A stretch of DNA of 64,000 bases from Anaerocolumna chitinilytica (GCF_014218355.1 NZ_AP023368.1:1988001-2052000); one strand, 5' to 3'; shown: positions 17,861 to 26,780, numbered from the stretch's first letter. The notes: generated by a model not told the origin, from the letters alone. Numbers and translations are program-made.

Positions 17861-18412
17861 TTATTTACAGATTTCATAATAATTGCCGGTAAGGATTTTA
17901 TAAAGTAACTCAGATAATTCTTCTGAGGTGATTCTTTCCGGATCTTTAAACCAGCAGATTAGGGTTTGGGTCAGAGCACCAGTAAAAAAAGCATTCCCAT
18001 ATTTATGTGTTGCGTATTGATTACATGGAGTGGCTCCGGTGGTACAAGTTGATACGGAGGCAGACATCTCCTCGAATATAATTCCTTCAAGGTTATTCTT
18101 CACCATGAGTTTCAACAGGGTATCTTGTTCTACTAGAAATTTTGAAAACAAGTCCGTGATATCACTAAGCTTAAGTCTTCCCCGCAATTCCAGGTTATAG
18201 GGCTCTTCCCTAAATAAATTTCGAAAGTAGTACCGTAATACATCATCCTTCTCGGAATAAATGTTATAAAAGGTTTGGCGGGATAAATCAGCTTTTTTAC
18301 AGATATCCATTATTGTAATCTTTTGATATTGCCGCTCCTCCATTAAAGCAATTAAAGCATTTACCATCCAGGTCCTCGACTGAAGTGCGATGGGATTATT
18401 TCCTTCATACAT
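17861..18412 (-). CDS. TetR/AcrR-family transcriptional regulator
   Basis: A 183-residue regulator on the minus strand. The N-terminal domain shows ALIALMEERQYQKITIMDICKKADLSRQTFYNIYSEKDDVL when read across helices 1-4, which is the TetR_N helix-turn-helix. The C-terminal domain is helical (FRNLFREEPYNLELRG ... LLYKILTGNYYEI), as in the DhaS/TetR_C_7-like subgroup. The gene is divergent from the EFR1 ferredoxin gene, and the spacer between them has two similar dyads centred on TGACATRTGTCA, which are likely binding sites for this protein. The inducer is unknown. Confidence 0.86.
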   Translation of the reverse strand: MYEGNNPIALQSRTWMVNALIALMEERQYQKITIMDICKKADLSRQTFYNIYSEKDDVLRYYFRNLFREEPYNLELRGRLKLSDITDLFSKFLVEQDTLLKLMVKNNLEGIIFEEMSASVSTCTTGATPCNQYATHKYGNAFFTGALTQTLICWFKDPERITSEELSELLYKILTGNYYEICK

Positions 18413-18451
18413 TTACATTTTCCTCATTCTGTATAAGTTATATGAACAGCA

Positions 18452-18505
18452 TTGACATGTGTCAAAGATAGTATAATAATAAGATTAAAATTTACATATG
18501 TCAAA
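18452..18505. promoter_or_regulatory. divergent regulatory region with two TGACAT dyads
   Basis: TTGACATGTGTCAA (18452-18465) is a perfect 14-base palindrome and TTTACATATGTCAAA (18491-18505) is a related, imperfect one, about 40 bases apart. The first also contains a TTGACA hexamer 17 bases from AATAAT (18475-18480), so binding would block that promoter. Confidence 0.65.
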
Positions 18506-18586
18506 CTATATTTTGCATCCATAGATAATGTACTGTGAGATTACATATTGCGGATGTAAGTCATTGTTTCAGAAAGGAAACGGAAT

Positions 18587-19369
18587 ATGAAAGTATTATA
18601 TTTTACATCGACAGGCAATTGCCTGTATGTAGCAAAGCGTATGGGTGGGGAGCTATATTCCATCCCTAAAGCAATAAAGGAGGGGGTATATGAATTTAGT
18701 GATGAGAAAATCGGTCTTGTATTTCCAATCTATAATCTGTCAGTACCTCCATACGTTATAGAGTTCATAAAAAAAGCAAAATTCAATTGTAATTATCTTT
18801 TTGCTGTTATGACTTATGGAATGTTTGATGGGGCATCCACCAGCAACCTTCTCAAGGTTGCGGAGCAGACAGGAATAGCATTTTCTTATGTTAACATTAT
18901 TAAAATGGTGGATAACTGGATTCCAAGGTTTCGTATGGAGAATCAGGTAAAGAATGAGCATAAGAAGCAGATTGAGAAGCATCTGGAAGTTATTATATCG
19001 GATATCAATTCTTCGAAAGGTTTCGTACACAAGGATACGAAATTGGATAAAATGATGTCTAACTATTTTTTAGAGAGTTTGCAACGTACGAAAGAACAAA
19101 CAGCAACTATAGAAAAAGCTCATGGGATTGACAGACTCTTTCGTATTGAAGACACTTGTACCAAATGTAGTACATGTGCGAAAGTCTGTCCGGTAAACAA
19201 TATTACAGTAAATGATGCAAAACCTATCTTCGATGACAAGTGTATAAGTTGTCTTGCATGCACGCAGAACTGTCCTCAAAATGCAATACGATTACAAGGT
19301 GAGAAGAGTAAAGCTAGATTTAGAAATAAGAATATTAGTCTGAAAGAAATTATTATTGCCAATGAATAA
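18587..19369 (+). CDS. EFR1-type flavodoxin-ferredoxin fusion protein
   Basis: A 260-residue electron-transfer protein. Residues 1-150 form a flavodoxin-like domain beginning VLYFTSTGNCLYVAKRM, with the STGN phosphate loop for FMN. Residues 190-230 carry two [4Fe-4S] motifs: Cys191, 194, 197, 201 and Cys219, 222, 225, 229 (CTKCSTCAKVCP and CISCLACTQNCP). This arrangement is the EFR1 family common in anaerobic Firmicutes; it should shuttle low-potential electrons in the cytoplasm, though partners are unknown. It is divergent from a TetR regulator with shared operators, so it is probably repressed by it, and it ends before a terminator. Confidence 0.9.
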   Translation: MKVLYFTSTGNCLYVAKRMGGELYSIPKAIKEGVYEFSDEKIGLVFPIYNLSVPPYVIEFIKKAKFNCNYLFAVMTYGMFDGASTSNLLKVAEQTGIAFSYVNIIKMVDNWIPRFRMENQVKNEHKKQIEKHLEVIISDINSSKGFVHKDTKLDKMMSNYFLESLQRTKEQTATIEKAHGIDRLFRIEDTCTKCSTCAKVCPVNNITVNDAKPIFDDKCISCLACTQNCPQNAIRLQGEKSKARFRNKNISLKEIIIANE

Positions 19370-19401
19370 AATAAACTATTACATTAGGGTTAAGTAATGA
19401 A

Positions 19402-19436
19402 AAAGGTGTTGTCTTCCGACAGCACCTTTTTTTCTA
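19402..19436 (+). terminator. rho-independent terminator after the EFR1 gene
   Basis: AAAGGTGTTGTC and GACAGCACCTTT pair around a TTCC loop and are followed by TTTTCTATTTT. Confidence 0.88.
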
Positions 19437-19490
19437 TTTTCTCTACAACTTAATTATAACATAGAAAAAGATATAAATAAAGTCTATATG

Positions 19491-19513
19491 TTCGGCAGGG
19501 CCGGTGCTATAAT
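19491..19513 (+). promoter_or_regulatory. promoter region of the rifampicin phosphotransferase-type gene
   Basis: TATAAT (19508-19513) is directly preceded by the GC-rich dyad CGGCAGGGCCG (19493-19503), unusual in this AT-rich spacer. The -35 region is poor (TATATG), so an activator or an alternative polymerase contact is possible. This is inference only. Confidence 0.4.
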
Positions 19514-19580
19514 TCAATAACATTTCGAAAAGACTGCCCATAAAATCATTCCAGAAAAATTACCAAAGGAGGTAAGAAAA

Positions 19581-22199
19581 ATGAGTTCCTATGTTCTCAG
19601 TTTACAAGATGTTGATAAGACCAAGCTTGCTGTTGTCGGGGGAAAAGGTGCAAATTTGGGTGAACTTATGAAAATTGAGGGGATTCCTGTACCGGAAGGT
19701 TTTTGCATATCAACAGATGCCTTTTATAGGATTCTACAGGAAACACCTTCAATGAATGAATTATTACATCAGCTATCACGGTTAAAAATGGACGAACGGG
19801 TGAAAATCAGTGAACTTATCGGGAAAATCCGGGAAACCCTGGAAGGAACAGCAATCCCTGAAGATATTAATGCAGAGATTGAAAGCTTTCTTGTAAGAAT
19901 AGGGGAAGATAGTGCTTATGCAATACGTTCCAGTGCAACGGCAGAGGATTTACCGTCAGCTTCCTTTGCCGGGCAGCAGGACACGTATCTGAACATTATT
20001 GGAATAGCAGAGATACGAAAGTATATCATTAAGTGTATGGCATCGTTGTTTTCGGAGAGAGCCGTGATTTATCGGCTTCAGAATAATTTTGACCATCGGA
20101 AGGTTCATCTGGCTGTGATTGTTCAGAAGATGGTATACCCAAAGGCAGCAGGAGTCCTGTTTACAGCAGATCCTGTTACATTTAACAGGAAGGTTGTATC
20201 AATTGATGCGGGATTTGGTCTTGGAGAAGCTCTGGTTTCCGGACTGGTTAATGCGGATAATTACAAAGTATGTAACGGTAAGGTTATTGAAACAAAAATA
20301 TCGGTAAAAGAGATGGCTATTTATCCTTTGGAAAAGGGTGGGACAACAGAACAGAAACTAGCACCTGAACTACAGAGCCAGCAGGTGCTGTCAGAAAAGC
20401 AGATATTGCAGCTTGAATGTATGGGAAGAAAGCTGGAAGAGCATTTTGGCTGTCCTCAGGATATTGAATGGTGTCTGGCTGATGATGTGTTTTATATTGT
20501 TCAAAGCCGGCCGATTACAACTCTATATCCCATTCCCGAAGTTGCTGACAGTGAGAATCATGTATATATATCGGTCGGTCATCAGCAGATGATGACAGAT
20601 CCACTGAAACCATTGGGAATGTCCGTATACCAGATGACCTCTATAGGGACCAGGTATGAAGCAGGTGGGAGGCTGTTCGTAGATGTCGCTCAAAGTCTGG
20701 CTACTTCCGCTGGCAGAAAGGCGTTAATGAGTACCTTGGGGCAATCAGAACATCTTATGAAAGATGCAATTCTGACTATAATAGAGCGGGGAGATTTTAT
20801 TAGAACCGCACCGGAGGATGAAGGGCAAAGTAATCTAAAGGGCGGTAATAGCGCATCTACAGCAGATTCATCTCAAAATAAAAATAATTCGGAAATTGTA
20901 ACTGAACTTATTAAGAACAATCAGATATTAATCGAAGAATTAAAGAAAAACATACAGCATAAATCAGGAACGGAGTTATTCCATTTCATACAGGAAGATA
21001 TTTTGCAGTTAAAGAGCAGCCTTACCAACCCACAAAGTATGCGGTTAATTATGGAAGGATTTAATACTACAGCTTGGATTAATGAAAAGATGTATGAATG
21101 GTTGGGTGAAAAGAATGCCGCAGATATACTATCATATTCCGTAGCCAATAATATAACTTCGGAAATGGGTCTGGAACTGATGAATGTGGCAGATATAATA
21201 CGTCCTTATCCGCAAGTAATAAGTTATTTACAACAGGTAAAAGAGGATGATTTCTTAGAGAAATTAGAGCAGTTTGAGGGCGGCAATAAAGTACGGGATG
21301 CTATTTATGCTTACCTTAATAAATACGGGATGCGATGCAGCGGTGAGATTGATATTACGAAGCCTCGTTGGAGTGAGAAGCCGGCAATCCTTTTACCAAT
21401 GCTCCTTAACAATATCAAGAACTTTGAACCTAATGCCAGTTATCATAAATTTGAGCAGGGGCTTAAAGAAGCGTCTAGAAAGGAACAGGAGTTACTAGAA
21501 CGATTAAAGCAATTGCCGGAGGGTGAACAAAAAGTAAAAGAAACAAAAGAAAAAATTGATATTCTAAGAGCTGTAGCCGGTTATCGTGAATACCCGAAGT
21601 ATGGTATCGTCAGCCGGTATTTTATTTATAAACAAGCATTGTTAAAAGAAATAAATCTACTTGCAGAAGCAGGCGTCATTGCGGAAAAAGAGGATGCATA
21701 TTACCTTACCTTTGAAGAACTTCGTGATGCTGTCCATACAAAAAAAGTAGAGTATCAGGTGGTTAATCAAAGGAAAGAGGAGTTTAAGCTATTTGAAAAA
21801 TTAACCCCTCCTCGTGTATTTACCTCCGACGGCGAGATTATTACCGGGTCATATAAAAGAACAGATCTTCCAACAGGAGCTCTAGCAGGTCTTGCAGTCT
21901 CCTCCGGATGTATTGAAGGTAGGGCACGTGTCGTCTTAAAAATAGAAGATGCCGAACTGGAAGAGGGAGATATTCTAGTTACCACCTTTACCGACCCTAG
22001 CTGGACTCCATTATTTGTTACAATCAAAGGCCTGGTTACCGAAGTAGGCGGTTTGATGACCCATGGTGCGGTTATTGCAAGAGAGTATGGATTACCGGCA
22101 ATCGTCGGAGTAGTGAACGCTACAAAACTCATAAAAGACGGTCAGCGGATTCGTGTTCATGGCACAGAAGGATATGTGGAAATTCTAATAGACAGGTAA
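19581..22199 (+). CDS. rph: rifampicin phosphotransferase-type dikinase (often labelled phosphoenolpyruvate synthase)
   Basis: An 872-residue enzyme. Residues 1-320 are a PPDK-type ATP-grasp domain (VGGKGANLGEL; IRSSATAEDLPSASFAGQQ). A long central helical region (about 330-760) follows, and a swivelling phosphohistidine domain is at the very end, with GGLMTHGAVIAREYG placing the catalytic His at 828. True PEP synthases have the histidine domain in the middle and a C-terminal TIM barrel; that barrel is missing. The order ATP-grasp, central domain, C-terminal His and the length match Listeria RPH, which transfers the beta-phosphate of ATP to rifampicin. Resistance to rifamycins is therefore the likely function, but some homologues may use other substrates. 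AAAGGAGG precedes the ATG; the gene is monocistronic. Confidence 0.85.
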   Translation: MSSYVLSLQDVDKTKLAVVGGKGANLGELMKIEGIPVPEGFCISTDAFYRILQETPSMNELLHQLSRLKMDERVKISELIGKIRETLEGTAIPEDINAEIESFLVRIGEDSAYAIRSSATAEDLPSASFAGQQDTYLNIIGIAEIRKYIIKCMASLFSERAVIYRLQNNFDHRKVHLAVIVQKMVYPKAAGVLFTADPVTFNRKVVSIDAGFGLGEALVSGLVNADNYKVCNGKVIETKISVKEMAIYPLEKGGTTEQKLAPELQSQQVLSEKQILQLECMGRKLEEHFGCPQDIEWCLADDVFYIVQSRPITTLYPIPEVADSENHVYISVGHQQMMTDPLKPLGMSVYQMTSIGTRYEAGGRLFVDVAQSLATSAGRKALMSTLGQSEHLMKDAILTIIERGDFIRTAPEDEGQSNLKGGNSASTADSSQNKNNSEIVTELIKNNQILIEELKKNIQHKSGTELFHFIQEDILQLKSSLTNPQSMRLIMEGFNTTAWINEKMYEWLGEKNAADILSYSVANNITSEMGLELMNVADIIRPYPQVISYLQQVKEDDFLEKLEQFEGGNKVRDAIYAYLNKYGMRCSGEIDITKPRWSEKPAILLPMLLNNIKNFEPNASYHKFEQGLKEASRKEQELLERLKQLPEGEQKVKETKEKIDILRAVAGYREYPKYGIVSRYFIYKQALLKEINLLAEAGVIAEKEDAYYLTFEELRDAVHTKKVEYQVVNQRKEEFKLFEKLTPPRVFTSDGEIITGSYKRTDLPTGALAGLAVSSGCIEGRARVVLKIEDAELEEGDILVTTFTDPSWTPLFVTIKGLVTEVGGLMTHGAVIAREYGLPAIVGVVNATKLIKDGQRIRVHGTEGYVEILIDR

Positions 22200-22292
22200 A
22201 GATTAGTGTATTACAGCATATATGAATTGTTGATAAGCGTAACAGCATTACGAAAGGATAAAATAAAATTAACTCAATACTATGTTTATTCA

Positions 22293-22329
22293 GGTACAGC
22301 CTGATTTTTTATCAGACTGTACCTTTTTA
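22293..22329 (+). terminator. rho-independent terminator
   Basis: GGTACAGCCTGAT (22293-22305) and ATCAGACTGTACC (22311-22323) pair with one mismatch and are followed by TTTTTAT. It ends the rph-type transcript. Confidence 0.88.
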
Positions 22330-22382
22330 TTGCCCAAATACCTCATTACATAAATATTACATTGTATGAAAGAGAAGGGATA

Positions 22383-22410
22383 TTGACATTATAATCCTCT
22401 AATGTAATAA
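22383..22410 (+). promoter_or_regulatory. promoter of the ABC-2 exporter operon
   Basis: TTGACA (22383-22388) and TAATAA (22405-22410) are 16 bases apart, about 145 bases before the ATP-binding gene. The leader in between shows only weak short repeats. No regulator gene is adjacent. Confidence 0.45.
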
Positions 22411-22555
22411 TGAATTACTACATTCATGGAAGCATTAACAGATAATGTAAAAATATTATTTTAAGAAATTATAGCTTTGATTCACCCAAATCATAAGATT
22501 CTATTAGTACAGATACAGTGGATAGAATCTAATAGGCAAAGGAGATGGAAACACT

Positions 22556-23473
22556 ATGAATCCAATAATTGAAGTTAAGAACTTTACCAAGAAATACGGC
22601 GATTTCACAGCTGTGAATGATATATCCTTTAGTGTGGAAGAAGGAACAGTTTTTGCCTTTTTGGGGCCGAATGGTGCCGGAAAGAGTACAACAATCAATA
22701 CCTTATGTACGATATTTGAAAAATCCCAGGGAACCCTGCTTATCGACGGAAAAGATGTATCAAGCCAAAAAGATGAAGTTAGAGCGGCTATAGGAGTCGT
22801 TTTTCAGGATTCAACCCTGGATGCTAAAATGACCATCGAAGAAAACCTCAAGATGCACTGTGTTTTTTACAACATACCGAAAAAAGAGGTGGAGGAGCGA
22901 ATTCAATTCGTTTTGAAATTAGTAGATTTATTAGGTGAAAGAAAAAAGCTTGTGGGTGCTTTGTCCGGCGGTATGAAACGCCGTGTGGAAATTGCCCGTG
23001 GATTAATTCACTATCCCAAAGTTCTATTTCTTGATGAGCCTACAACCGGGCTTGACCCTCAAACTAGGGCACATATTTGGGAATATATTATAAAGCTTCA
23101 AAAAGAAAGAAATATCACAATATTTCTGACGACCCACTACATGGAAGAAGCAGAGATTTGCAATAAAATAGCTATTATCGATGGGGGTATTATTGTAGCT
23201 CATGATACACCTTATGCTTTGAAAAAGATGTATACAAAGGACAAAGCTTACATCACAACAAAGAATGAAACAGAGCTCGAACAGTTATTAATACAATATG
23301 AACTGGGATTTGAAAAAAAGGATGGGTATTATAAAGTGGAAGCAGAAAATCTCGATGGTCTTTTAGAGGTGCTAAGTTTTCATAAAGAAAACATTACAAA
23401 TATAGAAATTAAAAAAGGAACATTCAACGATGTTTTTCTGGAGATAACCGGGAAAAAAATCAGAGAAGAATAG
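22556..23473 (+). CDS. ABC-2 exporter ATP-binding protein (DrrA/daunorubicin-type)
   Basis: A 305-residue ATPase. Walker A GPNGAGKST is at about residues 38-46, the Q-loop is VVFQDSTLD, the signature LSGGMKRRVEIARGL is near 140, Walker B is VLFLDEPTTGLDP and the switch His is in TTHYMEE. The C-terminal 80 residues match the accessory domain of drug/polyketide exporters. It would power the permease encoded 73 bases downstream and export an unknown hydrophobic compound or lipid. The start has AAAGGAGATGG upstream. Confidence 0.92.
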   Translation: MNPIIEVKNFTKKYGDFTAVNDISFSVEEGTVFAFLGPNGAGKSTTINTLCTIFEKSQGTLLIDGKDVSSQKDEVRAAIGVVFQDSTLDAKMTIEENLKMHCVFYNIPKKEVEERIQFVLKLVDLLGERKKLVGALSGGMKRRVEIARGLIHYPKVLFLDEPTTGLDPQTRAHIWEYIIKLQKERNITIFLTTHYMEEAEICNKIAIIDGGIIVAHDTPYALKKMYTKDKAYITTKNETELEQLLIQYELGFEKKDGYYKVEAENLDGLLEVLSFHKENITNIEIKKGTFNDVFLEITGKKIREE

Positions 23474-23546
23474 TGAAAGTAAAACGATATTTATTAATCA
23501 TGTTTCAGTAATATCCAAACATTGATGAGATACGAAAGGAGTTAAT

Positions 23547-24383
23547 ATGAATACAATAATTGCCTTATGGATAAGAGGGTTAAAGGCCTTTATCAGAAAT
23601 AAAACAGGACTGATATTTTCTTTGATATTCCCATTTTTCTTTGTTTATGTATTTGGGGCTATTTTTAAGAATGACTTTATTGAAAATCCAATCGCATATA
23701 TGTTATCCGGTGTTATTATAACTACGGTATTTGAAAGCTCGTTGAATTTGGCTTCTTCAACCGTTGATGACATGGTAAGTGGATTTATGAAGGAGGTCTT
23801 GGTATCTCCGGCTAAGAGAATTGCAGTTGCAATGGGACAAATATTATCAGCTGCAACAGTATCAACCGTTGAAGGGATATTGATACTTGTAGTGGGATTG
23901 TTCATCGGCATTCGATTTACAGATTGGACCACACCACTATATATTCTTATCTCAATGATGAGTATAGGGATAGTTTTCTCCGGAGTCGGCTTATTTATGG
24001 CTACCAAGGTTCGAAACGGGCAAACTTTTCAGATAGTGAAAACTGCGGTTACAATGCCTCTGACCTTCCTTTCAGGAGCATATATTCCTCTGTCTATGCT
24101 GCCTGGGACTCTTAGATATGTGGCATACATTAATCCAATGACCTATGCCACGGCATTTTTTCGTATGGTTGTATTAGAAAAGACGAATCAGCCAACGGCT
24201 AATTTAATAAAAGAGGAACTGGCAATTAAAATTAATGGATTTATTGTTACTCCCATTATGTCATTTGGTATTATATTAGCAATTGGTGCGGTATTTTTAT
24301 TACTGTCAACAATTTCATTTGTAAGAACGGATTTTTCACGCCTGAACAGAAGTGCTACAGATGCCAGTGCTTTATGGGGCTAA
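23547..24383 (+). CDS. ABC-2 family exporter permease
   Basis: A 278-residue membrane protein with six hydrophobic segments, starting ALWIRGLKAFIRNKTGLIFSL and containing the ABC-2 signature region TFLSGAYIPLSMLPGTLRYVAYINPMTY when read in parts. This is the DrrB-type membrane half of the exporter whose ATPase is the preceding gene. AAAGGAG lies upstream of the start. A bidirectional terminator follows, so these two genes form the whole operon. The substrate is unknown; multidrug or antibiotic self-protection are typical family roles. Confidence 0.9.
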   Translation: MNTIIALWIRGLKAFIRNKTGLIFSLIFPFFFVYVFGAIFKNDFIENPIAYMLSGVIITTVFESSLNLASSTVDDMVSGFMKEVLVSPAKRIAVAMGQILSAATVSTVEGILILVVGLFIGIRFTDWTTPLYILISMMSIGIVFSGVGLFMATKVRNGQTFQIVKTAVTMPLTFLSGAYIPLSMLPGTLRYVAYINPMTYATAFFRMVVLEKTNQPTANLIKEELAIKINGFIVTPIMSFGIILAIGAVFLLLSTISFVRTDFSRLNRSATDASALWG

Positions 24384-24390
24384 AATAATG

Positions 24391-24436
24391 AGAGCAGTAT
24401 GTTTTCTCTTCACAGAAAGCATACTGCTCTTATAAG
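24391..24436. terminator. bidirectional terminator
   Basis: AGAGCAGTATGTTTTCT (24391) pairs with AGAAAGCATACTGCTCT (24414-24430), followed by TATAA; it separates the convergent exporter and DUF512 genes. Confidence 0.75.
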
Positions 24437-24463
24437 CATGTAGATAAAATGTTTTATAGGGAT

Positions 24464-25879
24464 TTATTCCTCATAGGCCTTTATATATACAAAGTTTTCG
24501 TTGCTCCTGCCCATTTTATAGTCCTTGTTTAATACGGAATTTAAAAAGGCAGAACCGCTTGATTCTATGGGGACCAGATCAATAGAAAGTTCTTGCTCTA
24601 CCATATCTCCGGTTATATCGTCCAGGAACACATTTTCACCGGTTCTTAACATACTGGATGGAATAAGAAGGCTGTCACCTAGATCACAACCCTGTTCTTT
24701 CTTCTCCTTCAGCTGCTTTATAAGGTCCTGTCCGGTAATCAGGCCGGCGACGGTAATTGTCTCACCAAAGAAATCATTACGTATGCTTACCACATTAATC
24801 TTAACTTTGGGGAAAACCTCCATGATTTTCTCAGAGAAGGAAACTAGCGTCTTGTATACGAGTTTTCCCGTAGCAATTGTAATATTTCTGCTGATAGACT
24901 GTTTCATACTTTGATAATTTTCTGATTTTAACAAAGTCTCAAAAGCCTCATTAAATTCAGTGATAAATAATCTCATCATGCCTACACCGTTTTCCAGCTG
25001 TATATAACCATCATAACGATCTTCCTCAGGAAAATCGCGTTCGGCAGTAATATAAAACTCATCACTGGCATGTATGAAATGAAGTCCGAAGTTGTTATAG
25101 AAAGTCGGTTGATAACTTTCGATCAGATCAATAACCTCACCGGCTTCTTCTTTCGTAAATAATTCAAGGGGATGCAGGTTATCCCGGTATTTGGTAATCC
25201 CAGCGGGAACAATGGATACACTTCTCATAAAAGGCAGGTACTTTGACAAGTCATTAATGGATCTTTCTAGCTCCGCACCGTCATTGACATTTTTACAAAG
25301 AACAATCTGACCATTCATTTCTATGTGTCCATCGTACAGCTTATCCAGATTCTCAAGAGCCTGTCCGGCAAATCGGTTATGGAGCATTTTACAGCGAAGC
25401 TCCGGATTGGTAGTTTGTACGGAGATATTAATAGGCGCAAGATTAAAGCGAATTATTCGGTTAATATCTTTCTCTGTCATATTGGTGAGAGTAATATAGT
25501 TCCCTTGAAGAAATGACAGCCTTGAATCGTCGTCCTTAAAATACAGGGTATCACGCATGTCTTTTGGCATCTGGTCAATAAAACAGAAGATGCATTTATT
25601 ATGACAGGAGCGGTAATCGCTCATAAGGCTGTTCTCAAAATCAATCCCCAAATCATCATCATAATCTTTATCAACTTCAAGAATCCACTCTTCACCATTA
25701 CCTTTTCTGATAAGAATCTCGATATATTCATCCTTGATAAGGTACTGGTAATCAAAAACATCATCTATTTCTTCCTCATTGATAGCAATAAGATAGTCAC
25801 CAGGTTCAATGCCCATCTCTTCACCAATGGAATCGGGGGCTACTGTTTTTATCAGGTGGCCCTTTGGTTTCTTATTCAT
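24464..25879 (-). CDS. DUF512 radical-SAM protein with N-terminal PDZ domain
   Basis: A 471-residue protein. Residues 7-70 are PDZ-like (IKTVAPDSIGEEMGIEPGDYLIAIN). Residues 92-99 hold CHNKCIFC, a CxxxCxxC radical-SAM cluster motif (Cys92, Cys96, Cys99), followed by FIDQMP and LRLxFLxGNYITLTN-type conserved text (here SRLSFLQGNYITLTN). The C-terminal half is the DUF512 domain, with VAGLITGQDL and PSSMLRTGE. The family is widespread in Clostridia and often lies next to the GTPase Der gene; der is not in this window. The reaction is not known. The ATG is preceded by AGAGGT on the minus strand. Confidence 0.88.
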   Translation of the reverse strand: MNKKPKGHLIKTVAPDSIGEEMGIEPGDYLIAINEEEIDDVFDYQYLIKDEYIEILIRKGNGEEWILEVDKDYDDDLGIDFENSLMSDYRSCHNKCIFCFIDQMPKDMRDTLYFKDDDSRLSFLQGNYITLTNMTEKDINRIIRFNLAPINISVQTTNPELRCKMLHNRFAGQALENLDKLYDGHIEMNGQIVLCKNVNDGAELERSINDLSKYLPFMRSVSIVPAGITKYRDNLHPLELFTKEEAGEVIDLIESYQPTFYNNFGLHFIHASDEFYITAERDFPEEDRYDGYIQLENGVGMMRLFITEFNEAFETLLKSENYQSMKQSISRNITIATGKLVYKTLVSFSEKIMEVFPKVKINVVSIRNDFFGETITVAGLITGQDLIKQLKEKKEQGCDLGDSLLIPSSMLRTGENVFLDDITGDMVEQELSIDLVPIESSGSAFLNSVLNKDYKMGRSNENFVYIKAYEE

Positions 25880-26023
25880 TATAACCTCTTTTCTAAATAT
25901 CCATCTTAGAGTGCATAACTATTATACACATATACCACTAGATTGTAAATGGCGGTGTTGGGGCGGTTCGCAACAAAGCTACAGTTTGGTATCGAATGGT
26001 AAATAGGGATTTTGGGGACGGAC

Positions 26024-26254
26024 GATGGCAGTTGATTCCATTCAACCATTTTCTTGTTCTGAGTTTCGAATTCCACTAAAATGCCAGCAGTTATTCCTGA
26101 CAGGCTAAATTAAGCCAAACTCGCTGTTCCTCTTTTGGCTGTGTAATATGGTGCGCTCAGACATGGCGTAATTTATCCTAGGAATAACTGCTGCCATTTA
26201 AGTGTCATACGAAACTCCTCAATAGAAAATGGCTGAATGGAATCAGCTGCCATC
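26024..26254 (-). repeat. long-hairpin element, copy A
   Basis: A 231-bp palindromic element without a plausible gene. GATGGCAGTTGATTCC (26024) pairs with GGAATCAGCTGCCATC (26239-26254), and pairing continues inward to AGTTATTCCT (26090) with AGGAATAACT (26180), broken by an internal loop. Read on the minus strand, the loop side carries TATGACACTTAA and TTTTAGTGGAAT, and the apex carries GCCATGTCTGAGCGCA, ACACAGCCA and ACAGCGAGTTTGGC. These apical blocks recur in copy B and, in shorter form, copy C. The ends (CACAGA and CATCGTCCGT) are also shared. Confidence 0.85.
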
Positions 26255-26347
26255 TGTGTACTGATAAACAATATCTATTCCTCTATTCCAAGACTGACTT
26301 TAGTATATAGTACGGCAATGGCTACTACTAATTTGTCACAGACAGAA
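26255..26347. other. spacer between the two long-hairpin elements
   Basis: Ninety-three AT-rich bases with a possible TATAGT box at 26304 but no open frame with a ribosome binding site. The rest of the 25880-26780 gap (25880-26023 and 26574-26780) also shows no gene; the last part is the leader of the LysR gene. Confidence 0.4.
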
Positions 26348-26573
26348 GACAGGTGGGGATATTCGGAAGGTTGGTCTCGAAAGGTTCCTTATGACACTTA
26401 AGCTGCCGAAAACGTAACTAGGAAAAGCAGTGCCATGTTTGAGCTCAGAAAACTTACGCAGCCATATTGATCACAGCGAGTTTGGCACTGGTTTGACTGC
26501 CAGTTACGTTTCCGGCAGTTTTAGTGGAATAAGGGTTCTTGAGGAACCAATCTTCGGAATATCCCCACCTGTC
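26348..26573 (+). repeat. long-hairpin element, copy B
   Basis: A 226-bp palindromic element in the opposite orientation to copy A, 93 bases away. GACAGGTGGGGATATTC (26348) pairs with GAATATCCCCACCTGTC (26557-26573). After an internal loop with TATGACACTTAA and TTTTAGTGGAAT, a second stem forms from AACGTAACT (26411) and AGTTACGTT. The apex reads GCCATGTTTGAGCTCA, TTACGCAGCCA and ACAGCGAGTTTGGC. The outer stem sequence differs completely from copy A yet remains self-complementary, so the structure is what is kept. Confidence 0.85.
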
Positions 26574-26780
26574 ATCGTCCGTTTGATATTCTTTTCTTTC
26601 TCTTCCTTACCATAGAAAGTTTTATATATTGCATATCTTCCTAATAGTAGTTATGATAGTATAGGAATAACCTTTTTGAATGGATGATTGAATCCAAGAA
26701 TAATCTGGCAGACAATTTGGATGGTTTCTTACGTTATATGCTTTTTGAAATCAGGAATTAGCTTAAAAGGAGACAAAGAG

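Noticed and set aside
19581..22199. Phosphoenolpyruvate synthase
   Set aside because: The phosphohistidine domain is at the C-terminus and the PEP/pyruvate-binding TIM barrel is absent.
25809..26006. Short open frame on the plus strand inside the gene-free region
   Set aside because: It overlaps the start of the minus-strand DUF512 gene, has no ribosome binding site and no protein-like composition.
26430..26615. 61-codon open frame within long-hairpin element B
   Set aside because: It spans the apex and one arm of the palindrome; the base-pairing explains the sequence better than coding does, and copies A and C do not keep the frame.
25880..26780. Degenerate transposase gene
   Set aside because: No DDE or Tyr-recombinase-like text in any frame; the region is explained by two palindromic elements.
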